DNA of 64,000 bases. Source: Hemerocallis citrina (Eukaryota; Streptophyta; Magnoliopsida; Asparagales; Asphodelaceae). The position numbers and the translations under genes are program-made. The notes below the pieces were generated by a model. That model ran no database searches and was not told the origin of the DNA. It worked only from the letters and a program-made list of their open reading frames with translations. The DNA lies in assembly GCA_017893485.1 (NCBI GenBank), contig CM030365.1, positions 47,300,458 to 47,364,457 of the forward strand, in the 5' to 3' direction. Below, piece by piece: positions 35,236-46,853 of this stretch. The stretch's first letter is position 1. The number at the start of each line of letters is the position of its first letter.

Positions 35236-37205
35236 TCCCCACTTCCATAGGTACTGGATCGCCGAAGTACAAAGGCGAAATTCAGGAGGACTCAAGGCAA
35301 GGAAAGCAAGGAGTCAGTGTTATGTTTAGTTCCGCTGCAGTATATGTAGTGATTATCTATTAGTTGAGAAGTACTCAAGTGAGAGTTACCAAGTGTTGTT
35401 CTTCATTCCTTGTACTCTGATGTAATTTGTTGAAGGTTGTAATACTTGGGATTGTAAAGGTAATATTGTAACTCTATTGTAATGTATTGCAATTGTATAA
35501 TGTTCAGACTTGTAATACATTGGGTATCGAATAAAAAGTTTTAAATTCTCCTGTTTTTCTGTGTATTGTGACTAATTGAAGAAAAGGTCTTGGCTCGTGT
35601 CACGGTTTCCCGGTATCGGAAATCAGGGCGCTACACCCACATTCACCCTTAACTGGCATGAATACAATTTGACGACACCAATCGGACATCCAATACCTCG
35701 ACAGAAGTTCTAATCTTAGAGTCGATAAACGTAGAGTATCACCCTACTTTAGTGACTAACTTGAGTCACAATATTCTGAACAGAAGTCAAGCACCAATAA
35801 GGCCAGTAATAATCACCAATCATCCCCAACAACAAAAGTTTATTAACTCTTGTCCACAAGAGGGGAAAAGTACTCCTAACACTTAGTCAAAATTCATGAC
35901 TAATCCAACTATGTCATTTCTTCCTGAAACTTAAATAGGTCATAACTTCCATAATATAACTCAGATTTGGGTGTTATAACCCATTCTGAAAAGCTAAGAA
36001 CCTAAGCTACAACTCTCTAGTTGATCATCACCTCAGATTCAATCATCTAATTGCTTAAAATAGCCTCACAAACCTCAGCCTGTGTACTTCCTGTACACTG
36101 GCTACACCTTACCGATAGCACAAACACCTACTCGCTCATCGGAATAGCACAAATCTAGGTTCTAGGGAAAGATGTACATGTCCCCTAAAACTTTCTAGTT
36201 GATCACCAATCCAAATTTTTTCATTTGATTACCCTAAACCATTTATCTTCCTCAGGTGTGCAGTACTACTTATAATGCAGTACTCAAACTGAGCTTATAA
36301 CTCAAAACCTGGTTTCTGTTTCAACTTGCAAAAATCATATCTTTTACTCTACTTACAGGAATTTCTTGACATAAGGCTTTTTGGAAAGCTCAGGATGTCT
36401 ACTACAACTTCCTAGTTGTACACTCCCTCAAATTTTGCTCTTACAGAGCCATAAGGTTACAATCTTATCAGGGTGTCAATTCTAACTAAGTTCTGCACAG
36501 TGCTTACTTAAAATCTCACAATAAATCACATGCATAGCCAATGATTATAAAACTTGTATTTTCAGAAACTAGACATCATCATGTATAGCATGCACAAAAG
36601 ATCTCATCCTGATTCCAAGTATGCAATGAGTTCTACCTATTACAATCATGTATTAAAGTTCTACTGTTCTTCAGCCACTGTCTTGAATACTCCTTCTTAA
36701 TTAATTTTGAACATGCATCAAATGTCGTCCAAATAATTCCAATATTTTCTGTAGGGTCTAGATTCATGCATGATATCATGGTAAATATTTCAGAAATATA
36801 TCATATATCAATTAATTCTAAAAATTTCCACAAATTCAGGTTCTACAAGAGACAGATTCAGTCTCTGCCTTACGACCCAGTCATCAAGAATGATTTTATT
36901 AAAATACCAAACAATATCGAAAAATTCCTAAATAAATCATGTAGCTTCTATTACTCATTTCATGCAAGAAATCAAACAAGAAGAATAAGAACAAGGTTTA
37001 TAGAACTCCCCACCCTTGAGTGTAGTTTGAGAAGATGAGAATAACTTGGCCTTCCTCCTTTAATACCTCCTCCAAAAGCTCGTGATTTCCTCTTTTTCTT
37101 GTCTTCACTCTCTCCTTCTCTTTTTTTTTCCTAAAAATTTCAGAACTGAAATGAGAGTGAAGATGGGGGTTTAAAATGAAGTGGGAAAGAGTGAGGGGCG
37201 GCATT

Positions 37206-37224
37206 GGGGGGGGGGGGGGGGGGG
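37206..37224. repeat. G19 run in LTR D1
   Basis: Nineteen consecutive G on the plus strand (poly-C in sense), shortly upstream of a TTTTAAAC promoter-like word on the minus strand. LTR D3 has a G13 run in the equivalent place (57505-57517). Confidence 0.9.
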
Positions 37225-37517
37225 TGCAGTTGGCAGGGTGGTATTCTCCAAAACAAGCTTCTAGCTCATGGTTTTGAAGGAGATATTTTGCATGCCTTGA
37301 TCTTTACCCATTGATAATGGAGGATGAGAGACGAGAGGTGATTTTTGAGTGCATGGCAAAAATATTCATTGTAGTACCATACAATTAAATATTTGCATAT
37401 ATATCACACTCAAAACTAGTGTATGTACTAGTGTCGATTCGCTCATTCTCATGCACCACCATGAATGCAACCATCCACATGAATAATCAAGCAACTAAAT
37501 CACACTATAAACACTAT

Positions 37518-37520
<3 letters not shown>

Positions 37521-37579
<59 letters not shown>
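37521..37579. repeat. (AT)n microsatellite
   Basis: An uninterrupted run of about 29 AT units near the 5' (sense) end of LTR D1. Confidence 0.95.
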
Positions 37580-37582
<3 letters not shown>

Positions 37583-37629
37583 GGGCATTTACATGTACAC
37601 AAAAGCAGTATCTTATTTGGGGTATTACA

Positions 37630-40600
37630 CATGTTCCTCATCGTCGCCTTCCTCCAAGACCACCCGTTCCCCTGTCCTCGTCGAACCCATCCCTCAGTCG
37701 ACCCCCTGCCTCCTCACCACCATACAGCATCGCCCCCCCTGAGTGCCTCCCGCTCACCCTGCATCCACCATCAACCTCATTGCCATCCGCCCTGTGCTCC
37801 AGCCGACCGCCACCAAGCCTCTGCTTCCGTTGCCTCCTCGCCATCCGTCGAATCCCTGACCTCCACCCTCGCCTTCAATACCTCATCGCCGGAAGAAACC
37901 GTCGACCACTGTGAACCATTCGTCGTCGAAGCTGAGCCAGATCTGCAGATTCGCTATCCGTTGTTTTGCTGCTATTTGCTGTTCGGTCCTCCCACTGTTG
38001 CTATTGCAATTGTTGTATTGTTGTTGCTTCCGTTACGGTGTATGCACATGCTCTGCTATCACTCGCCTCGTTCCGTTCACCATCACGTAAGGAAAGTATC
38101 TGTACGAATCTCTTTTATTTTCCTTTACAAGCACTTTTTTTGAAATACCGCAAGTAGATCTTCGTTGTGACTCGTTCTTCATGTTTTGCTCATTGATGAT
38201 ATTGGCCCTACCCGTTGATTAGTTCTATAAATTCCATGATCGTAAAAAGGATCACAAACATGTCGGTATCACACCCATTACACAAACATGAAATAGATCA
38301 TGAGATTTATCCATATGAATGTATGTCATAGATGTTTTGTTGTATATTGAGCATGTAAATGATTTTTCCCTCTTAATGAGATTGAAAATAGACATGGCTC
38401 GCTAATTTGAATTGCTGTTATATTCTGATTTACATTATACACAATCTTGGATCCATCGTAACTACAATTGATGTTATAATTCATGCAAAAACTGATTTCA
38501 TTTACTGCAGTCCTGATTTGGCACGATAGATTAGACCCTGTTAATATTAGAATAATAACTATGTTTTTGAATATGAAATATAGTTCCCTGTTTCTAGTTT
38601 TCAGAGCTTTCGACGGATCAGAAATCCAATCTGTAACTTGTGAGATATCACTGTTTTAATACTGTTGTGTCGAAATTTTTTGATTTCTGATTACAAGATA
38701 TTTCGCATGAATTATTGATTAAAATAGATGCTAACTGTAAAATTTAGACTTGATATTAATCTGGACATGATTAAGACTCACCTTAAATTTTTTTAGAATT
38801 ATTTGATAATTTTTCTGACTTAATATATTCATGCAAACAAGACTATAAATTTGCATCCTGCATGCTTGTTTAGTAAATAATCTCAGTTTTGACCTGATTC
38901 TATTTTTCGTTGATTAAAATTTATTAAATGAGAATCGTAGCTCTGTGTGTCTGGAATACAAAACATTTGATGATTTTGCAATTCGATTTACGAATTGTAA
39001 GATATTCAGATTTTCGTACAGCAGTGTCTGAATTCCAGATTGCAGTCTAAAATATACATCACCCTGCTTAATTAGCTGAAACAATAGGTTAATATAAGTA
39101 TTAAAATCTGAGATTAATTATACTGATATTTAACACTGTTAGGTGTTTAAATATAATTTATATGAAATTTTTAAATGATTTTACAAGTAACTTTTGTGTA
39201 TAAGTATTTAACTCTTATGTACTACCTGAACATGTAATCTGTAAAGAATAAGAATTTGAATCTAGTTTCTGTGACTTTTATATATCGTGTGTAAATTCGA
39301 TGGAACTGGTAGAGAGTCTAGTTTCTAAAACTTTTGACAGATCCAGATTTTCTTTTCTGTAGTAGCGAGAATTTCAGTTTTGGTGCAGCAACATCTTGCT
39401 ATCTGGAATTGGGGTTCTTCTTGTTTCAATATTTATAACTTTTACTTGACACCCGAACATGTTTTCCGTCCAGTCTGAACCTGTTTTCTGTCCATGTCAT
39501 GTTTACCTGTCCCTGATTGTGCACATTCATGTATGTTTTTGTAATAAACTATCAAGCCAGGGTTAAGGGAAAGATTTAGTAGTGGACAATATAGGACAGT
39601 GTACTCGGAAGGGGGCCTGTGTTTTCTACCTGTTTGCATTAATACATGATTAGATGATTCATGATCATGTTTACCTATTTACATGATTTCCTGAATACAT
39701 ACTTTCCTATAGGAAGGTGTACTCGGAAGGGAGCCCGTGTTTCTCACCTGTTTGCATGAATACATGATTACATGATTCATGATCCTGTTTACTTGTTTAC
39801 ATGATTATCTGACTACATAAGTCCCTATTGGAAGGTGTACTCCGAAGGGGGTCCGTGTTTCCTGCATGTTTACCTGTTTTACCTGAATACATTCCCATCA
39901 GAAGGTATCCTCGGAAGGGGGCCTATAGGTCACACCTGCTTACATGATTACATAATTACATGATACATGATCCTGATTACTTATTTCCATGATGCCTGAG
40001 TACACGACCTATAGAATCCACCACAAAATCTAAACGCAACTTGTTTGTATGCAGCAACCATGTGGTATGGGATGCATGGGTGGTGCATTAGATAGGATTA
40101 AATAATAGACTTAAGAATAATATATTTCACCTGCACATTCATGTTACCTGTTACCTGTTACCTGATACTTGTTACCAGTTTACCTGTTTATCTAATACTT
40201 GTTACATGTTAGCATGTCTACTTATCACTTGAGCCTATTTACTCACTTGCTAGTTTATTGGAGTCTATTTACCTGTTGCATTCCTTCCATGTCATGTTCT
40301 ATGTTCTTGTTTCTATTTCCTTCTCTATGTTCTTATTTACCATGTTCCTGTACCATTTTTGCTTGTACTACTTACAGCCCGTAGCCTGCACTAACGGGCA
40401 TATTGTTTTCCTGTTTCTTTGTTTCTTCCAATTGCTAAATATACGGGCTTTTAAGACCAGTTACCTGCAGGAGTGAGTGACCAAGTGTTCTAAGCTTGAC
40501 TGGAACTTTTCATGCTTTAGTTTATTCCTGTATTGAGTTATCAATTTTCTTGTTGCTACTTGATACTTTGTATTGGTCATATTGTCCCGGAGTTTTATTG

Positions 40601-40805
40601 TTTTTCCATATTTTGTTTTATTTGAGGATTATGTATTTGTTTCCAAATAATTCTTTTGGTTATGAAATTTGTTTCAGGTATGCGTGGTTGTATCTTTCTA
40701 TTGTACTTTTGTGTTGATCCTTACAGCTAATGAATGATGAAAACCATTCGCTGGGGTTTGTCACGTACTGGTATTCCATATTCTTTTGGGAAGCGGGGAG
40801 TGACC
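37630..40805 (+). mobile_element. Truncated LTR B3
   Basis: A family-B LTR with plus as sense. Its promoter end is missing at 37630 where D1 starts, and it ends GGGAAGCGGGGAGTGACC at about 40805 (expected GCGTGACA). The GC-rich leader gives a 170-codon Pro/His-rich frame (37631-38143) without a known domain; similar GC-rich leader stretches exist in the other family-B LTRs. The AT-rich body contains TTTCTAGTTTT / TCTAGTTTCTAAAACTTTT words and a 118-bp repeat at 39590-39930. Confidence 0.7.
39590..39930. repeat. 117-119-bp tandem repeat, three and a half copies
   Basis: GTGTACTCGGAAGGG-type words start at 39599, 39718 and 39835, with a shortened copy at 39905. Confidence 0.85.
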
Positions 40806-41762
40806 CAAAATGCACACGATGCTCTTATTCTAATACATGCTTGATTGGAGAGGTATGCATTCCATACTACACATTCCCCAACCAACTGACATTCTTCAAA
40901 TGATAGGGTTCGATCCCTCACTATGCATCCTACTCTTGTGCTCTCTCCTGTTTCTCACGTTCTAGTGATGAAGAGGTTGCAGTCGTACGGTTCACTCCCG
41001 TCGCTGCAGTCAGTAGTGGTGTATGTACCCCGTTCGTTTTCCACTATGCCCAGCGTTGCAATCGGACGGCATACTTCTGTTGCTGCAGTCAAACAATGGT
41101 GTTGCAGTAATTTTGCCTTCCTGGACCTCATCAAAAGCTATTGTACAGACATAAAAGGCACTCCATGATACCCCCATTCACCGAAGACATTAGAGTTTTA
41201 CTCATCGAGTCCTCTAAGTCCTCTACCCGGATTGAGCAACATAGAACTTGGCAGATTCTTAGGGTTTCCCCTAATCTCAACTTTTCTCGTCCTTACACTA
41301 GACCAGAACTTGCATTCGAGACAACGCCACCACTCCGGTCCTTATCATAAGTTGTTACAGACATAAAGGTGCTCCACGACACCCCCGTTCGCCCAAGATA
41401 TTAGGGTTTTACACATCGAGTCTTCTCTAAGTCTCCTATACGCATTAAACGAACTTAGGATTTGGGCTGGCATGCCTTGTGTCCCCCTGACAGGTGAGCA
41501 CACACCCACAAATGCATGTCCTCATCACACAAACAAAGTCTCGATCTAAACCTAGTTTACAACCATGCATTGAACAATAGTCAAATTGAAACTAGTGCAA
41601 TAGCTAGCGACTATGGTTAGATTATGCACCAACTAGATCAATATTATTATCTGGTTTACCCAATTCTAATGGCACTAGTCAAGCTCCAAAAATCTTATAT
41701 TAATTTATTAATGAATTACTAATACATCATTAGGCGATCGAGGTCTACTTGATTAATCAACT
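40806..41762 (-). mobile_element. LTR D2 fragment, left part
   Basis: AATGCACACGATGC and TGCATTCCATACTACA words match D1 (29645-29760) and D3 (54990-55110), so this is a D-family LTR fragment. It is cut on the left by B3 and interrupted at 41763 by LTR B4; 54274-54567 is its continuation. A degenerate duplication (ACAGACATAAAGG, near 41140 and 41357) is present. No coding content. Confidence 0.6.
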
Positions 41763-44344
41763 TGTCACGCCCCGCTTCCCAAAAATACGAAATACGAGCA
41801 CGTAACATTGGCCCAGCGAATGATTTTCATCAGCCATAAGCTGTTCAAGAATCTTTACAATATTTCACAAGAATAATCAGAGTCGGAAGCAAAGAAACAA
41901 CCAGACATGCATAATTGAATCAATATAACAACAGAATTTACTTGAAATAAAATGTATTAATCTCAAATATATCGAGATCTGAATAAGTCAACTATCCTCG
42001 GTCATACTGCCCAAACACAAAGAATCCAAGTAATAGATACAATGATCAAAATAAGCAACAGAAAATAATTGAAGATAGCAAAAGCTCCAGCCAACTAGAA
42101 CTTCATGTCACCAATACTGTCTGGAATCTGTTCTCCAAAATCTGCAATTCAACAATTGTAGGGAAGAGGAAAAGAGAAAACAAGTACCCTTCAATTGCAA
42201 GTTACTGGTCACTTATAATGTAGGATACAAGTACATGGGGTAGCTAAATCTAAGTAACAAGCTTAGCATGGTATAATCATGATAACAAAATATAAATCAC
42301 GGCATGGCAAGATGAGCAAGTATAATAGCATGTGTCGAGTGTCAAGTAAACAAGTGTCATGCATCAAGTAACCAGTATCAAGAATCATGTAATCATGTAG
42401 CATGTATCAAGTATCAAATCTTATGTATCATGTAGTCAAGTATCTCATGTTCAAGTGTCATGTATCAAGTCTTGTAGTTAATACTATCTAGATAGCACTT
42501 CATGCACCCCAAAAACATAACACATGGTTGCTACAACAAACAGTTTCGCTTTTAGATTTCGTAATGGACCATAATGGGGTAGTGTACTTAGGTACAGTAA
42601 TAGTAACAGTAAGAACCTAGTGGTTCTCTTTTCCTCTACACCTTCCTATAGGAAGTAATGTAGACAGGGTCAAATAACAGTAATAGTAACAGTAACAGTA
42701 ATAGTAACAGTAGCAGTATGGAACACTAGTTCCCTTCCAAGTACACGTTTCCATATTTTCCACTACTAGATCTTTCCATAAGAACCCCGGCTTGGTTACT
42801 TTTATTATGGTCATCAAACCAGGCATGAATGTGTACAAAATAGTCTCAAACTAACATGCTATAATCAGTATTAGGTTTAGGGAAACAAATAAATATGCAT
42901 AGATGATATACAGTCACATAAACGAGTAAAACAGTGTATGTTTGTATTCAGGATAGTAAGACAGTGGAGTGCTAAAACAGTGATTCCCGTTACTACAGAA
43001 ATCCAAATCTGAATCCGTCAAAGAATCTAGAAAATAGACTTCCACACGAATCTAGTGTTATATATAAGTCATATAGTAATTCACAAAATCATAACTCAAA
43101 ACTGTTTTGAATTCAGAAAACACGTTCAGCCAGAAATCAGTAAATCGACTTCTCAGTCAGAGAAACAGCATTAAAACTCCTCAAATAAATTCAGGAAAAA
43201 TCTGAGGTAATCCCTTATATGTCTAGTATCATAATATAAAGTTTCATAATATTTCAGTAAAATTAGTTCAGTCAACAAATATCAGAACACATCAAGAAAT
43301 GATACTTTGGCAAATCTGGAATTCCCAACACTGTTGTACGAAAAGTGAAATATCTTGCAAACCGTGAAACGAAATCCAAATCCGCCAAAGGGATATGAAA
43401 ATAGACAAAGTAATCTAACTTTCATATTCCGTAAATATTTTCCATACAGTAGAAGGAAATAGAGTGAAAATACAATTTTTTACAGAACAGCGAGCAAAAT
43501 ACAGCAAGTATAGCTTTCATAAACAAGCATGAAATGACATATAAAACTGATCAATAAAATCCACCAAATTCTGGGTAATCCCTAAATAGGTTTCGAAATA
43601 CTGTGCAAAGTTTCAGATCAAAATAATATAGTAAACCCAAAAATCAAAATAGTTTATCCCTTGAAAACAACAAGAAACGAAATTTAGAAACATAAGTACA
43701 CCTCTGTAATAAAACAGCCATAACTCACTCATACAAAAACGAAATCAATCAAGGTTGGAGGGGTTGGAAAGAAGACAAATTTCTCTAAAATTCATGTCAA
43801 ATACAAAAATTAAGAATTCTGACTTTAATATGATCTAAAATACAAATGAACTGAACATCGACAAAATACAGATTTTCCTCAAAACCAAATTTCAACATAA
43901 AACATACGAACTTGATCCAAACACAACCAAACTTGAAATAGAGGCTACCAAGCGTCCAAACAACATGAAATAGGGTATATAACATATTCACAACCATCAT
44001 ATCACATGGATCTCAACAAATACCCAAATATCACAAATAGTTCACATATATGATCAAATCAAGAACGTGCAAAAACCTAGTTGTTTCATGTCAAATTTGT
44101 GTTGTGAGTCAACTATGGTCAAATAGTAAGAATAACACACACAAGAGTCGTCTCTAGAACCCAACTACATTATAGGTGGTATTTTTGACTTGTATTATAC
44201 AAAGAAATTTGAGTACAAGTTACTTGCCTAAGAGATGACGAATCCAACAGAGAGAAAGAGAATAACGGGAACGGATTTCCGAGCACGAACTCAACAAACG
44301 AACGAACAGAACACGAACAAGATCACAAATCCAAATAACAAATA

Positions 44345-44745
44345 ACCCACGAACACGATCGGATGGCTGAGATCATGAGATCAAGAGATCAAGGCGATCG
44401 GATCAGATCAGATCAAGGTGATCGGATCAGATCGGACGACTCTGATCGAAGATCAAGATCAAGATCGAGATGTGATAAGTATCTTGATGATGAAGATGAT
44501 GATCGGATCAGTTCGACGATCGGACGACCACCAATCAAAGGGATCAAGAACTCCAAGATGATGGTAATGCGATCCAACGGTCCATAATAAAAAATGATGA
44601 TCAAGATCCAACGGACGACCAAGATCAAGAGATCAAGAATCAAGATCATGAACATGATCAATTGGACGGCTAACAATCAATCAATCATGATCAAGATCAC
44701 AACTAACGGACGGCCCACAACCAAAGAAGATCGAAACTCCATGAT
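44345..44745. repeat. GATC-rich block
   Basis: About 30 GATC tetranucleotides in 400 bases (1-2 expected), mostly as GATCAA, GATCGG and GGATCAG words spaced 6-20 bases apart. It is an irregular micro-expansion in the leader of LTR B4, not seen in the other family-B copies. Confidence 0.85.
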
Positions 44746-45287
44746 CATAACAACAACCCATGATGGCTGCAACTCTGGCTGATGGCGGACGATGCCAGGG
44801 GGAGGGCACTACACACGGCTGAATGGCGACGGTGCACAGGGACCGCGTTGGCAATGGTTGCTGCCAATGCTGCTGGTGCTGTCTGTGTTTGCTGTCGTTG
44901 GACTGGCTCTCAGGAGGAGCAGATGCTGCAATCGCTGCTGCGATGGGAGGTCGCAACAGGGAGGAGGCATGACGGTCGGGAGTTACTGCAGGCATTGTGG
45001 AGTGCCAACTGGAGGCAGGGAGCACCGGGGGAGCGTCGGGGGGGCTGTTGCTGCGTCACGACGCGACGATGAGAGGAGGTGCACAGGAAGGATGAAGATA
45101 TGAGAGGATGGATACGAGGACGGCTGAGTTGAGAAGGGAAGATGAACAGGCTGGACGGGGTAATATATATATGGTTAAGGTTAATCAGATGGAAGTGGGT
45201 TTCGGGTTTGGTTCAATTAAAAATAGGGTAGGGGGTGTGGGTGTGCAATCGGGTTAACGGGTAGTTAGGTGGGTAATTGGTTTTAAT

Positions 45288-46840
45288 TGTTAGTGTTAGT
45301 GCCCTAGAGACAATGTGATTGTGCTTCTAGGAAATACTTTTGTTAATTAATGGTTGTGTTCTATTGATTATTATATGTTAATTTATTATGTCTTAATTTA
45401 CTGCGATAAAAATGTTAGAGTAATAAATGTCCTTGGAATATATAATACGTATTCTATATCTTTAAGTATGTGACTTAAAAATGAGATTATATGAATAGTG
45501 TTTATATTCCTAAATATCCCTAATCAAGCATTGTAATTATGGGACAATAATAATGCATAAAGATTAGTATGTTTGTTGACTGATGACCACATCTCATTGG
45601 TCATAGGTATAGTGATACTAAAGTCAAGAACATAGGTGCATGTAAGATCCTACATGGCACTGGATAGACCCACAGTGAGATTCTTCATGTTTAAATAAAG
45701 TCATAAGAAAGACTCACAGTGATAATGGTGTAATGATCCTCTGACTTGAGATCATTATATTTCTATACGAGGATTAATATATTTTGACTACATTAAAAGT
45801 TACCTTTGACCGGGTGATGATAAAAGTGGACATCGGGTATATTATGAGTCGTATGAGAAATATGAATGATAGATAAAGGATTTAACCCTCCTATAATTAG
45901 GAGAGATATTATTGGCCTCTTGATTGAGTGAGACTATGAAATGCATGGCCATGCTCAAATAATGATTTGTTTTAATAGTCTACTCATTGATCAAGGAATC
46001 CCGGATTAAATGTTGAAGAGGATGACTGAGAACATGCCTCGAGTTTAATCTATAATATTTGGTTAAAGGGATTATATTACACGGAAACATTAATCACGAA
46101 AGGTTTTATTGGATCACCAATTATTATTATTACTTGGGTAGCAATGATGTATTACTAGATGCTGCTCATTGTTTATAATTTTATTATTGGATATTAAAAT
46201 TATTTCCAACGTAATAATAACCTAAAGGGTCACACACAAGAACGCTTGAAGGAGATTTGATTTAAATTATGAAGTTAAATTAAATAGTAATTCGAATTTA
46301 TTTATGATATTAATTAAGTGGGACTTAATTAATTAATTAAATATAATTTCAAATTTACTAATGATTAGAATTAGAATTATATTAGAATATTAATTAAGTT
46401 TGACTTAATTATTTATTTAATTAAGAATTCTAATTTTAATAAAAGCCCAATAGGATTGGGCTTTAGAAAAACAGATTTGTCTCTCTATATAAAGATCTTA
46501 AACTCTCAAATTAGAAATAGAGGCTAAGAGAAAAAACCCTAGCCGTTTGAGAGAAGAAGATGGAGATAGAGAGAATTTGTTTTTCGGATGCTAGTACATC
46601 GCTCCTTCAAATACCAAGTGTTTGTGTGGATACCGATAGAGCGTAGATCGCGTGAGCGGGATGCGTGGTGATTCAAGAAGCTTGGACCTCCATTAGTCAT
46701 CCTTTTCTCAACTGTTAAAGCTTCGTTTTAAGGTAAACGTTCATAACTACGAATTAAACGTCTTGTTTTGCATGGATCCTGCGATTGGGTTTCGATTTTA
46801 TTGTTTTAATCCGCTGCATTTATGCCCCGAAAACCCAACA
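45288..46840 (+). repeat. Copia 5' LTR
   Basis: TGTTAGTGTTAGTGCC at the start and GAAAACCCAACA at the end. A TATATAAA box lies at 46486-46493, then an R region with AGAAAAAACCCTAGCC. Confidence 0.97.
46486..46493 (+). promoter_or_regulatory. Copia LTR TATA box
   Basis: TATATAAA, about 1200 bases into the LTR; the identical copy in the 3' LTR is at 53376-53383. Confidence 0.7.
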
Positions 46841-46841
46841 A

Positions 46842-46853
46842 TGGTATCAGAGC
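46842..46853 (+). promoter_or_regulatory. Copia primer binding site (tRNA-iMet)
   Basis: TGGTATCAGAGC, complementary to the 3' end of plant initiator tRNA-Met, one base after the 5' LTR. Confidence 0.95.

Larger units (their letters stand above)
30371..35635 (+). mobile_element. Solo LTR G (chromovirus-like), 5.27 kb
   Basis: Starts TGTAATATCCCGG and ends AATCAGGGCGCTACA, with perfect target duplication CCCAC at 30366-30370 and 35636-35640. A TATA box at 30972 sets plus as sense. It holds a chain of tandem arrays (31173-34130), a 3' hairpin (35218), then TTCCGCTGCAG and AATAAAAAGTTTTAAATT near the end, as in LTR F. 34140-35200 is non-repetitive apart from a doubled GCCACAGGnTnG...CTGCGCTTGC segment near 34700-34790; small frames there are not supported. 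No coding domain, no primer site or polypurine tract. Confidence 0.9.
27539..37629 (-). mobile_element. LTR D1 (about 4.8 kb), interrupted by solo LTR G
   Basis: 27539-30370 and 35641-37629 form one LTR; plus-strand ends are TGTAACGACCC and GGGGTATTACA. Sense is taken as minus from similarity to D3. The flanks AACGG and CATGT do not match, so it is not a clean insertion, or a rearrangement followed. It carries AT and CT microsatellites, a 28-31-bp array, two hairpins, a G19 run and an AT-rich region that resembles the C and D3 tails. No coding domain. Confidence 0.65.

Noticed and set aside
27534..37634. Target duplication for LTR D1
   Set aside because: Flanks AACGG and CATGT do not match; no clean insertion can be claimed.
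37631..38143. 170-codon Pro/His-rich frame
   Set aside because: Same leader region of LTR B3, frame not conserved between copies.
44413..44676. 87-codon Leu/Ile-rich minus-strand frame
   Set aside because: Generated by the GATC expansion; repetitive and absent from other family-B LTRs.
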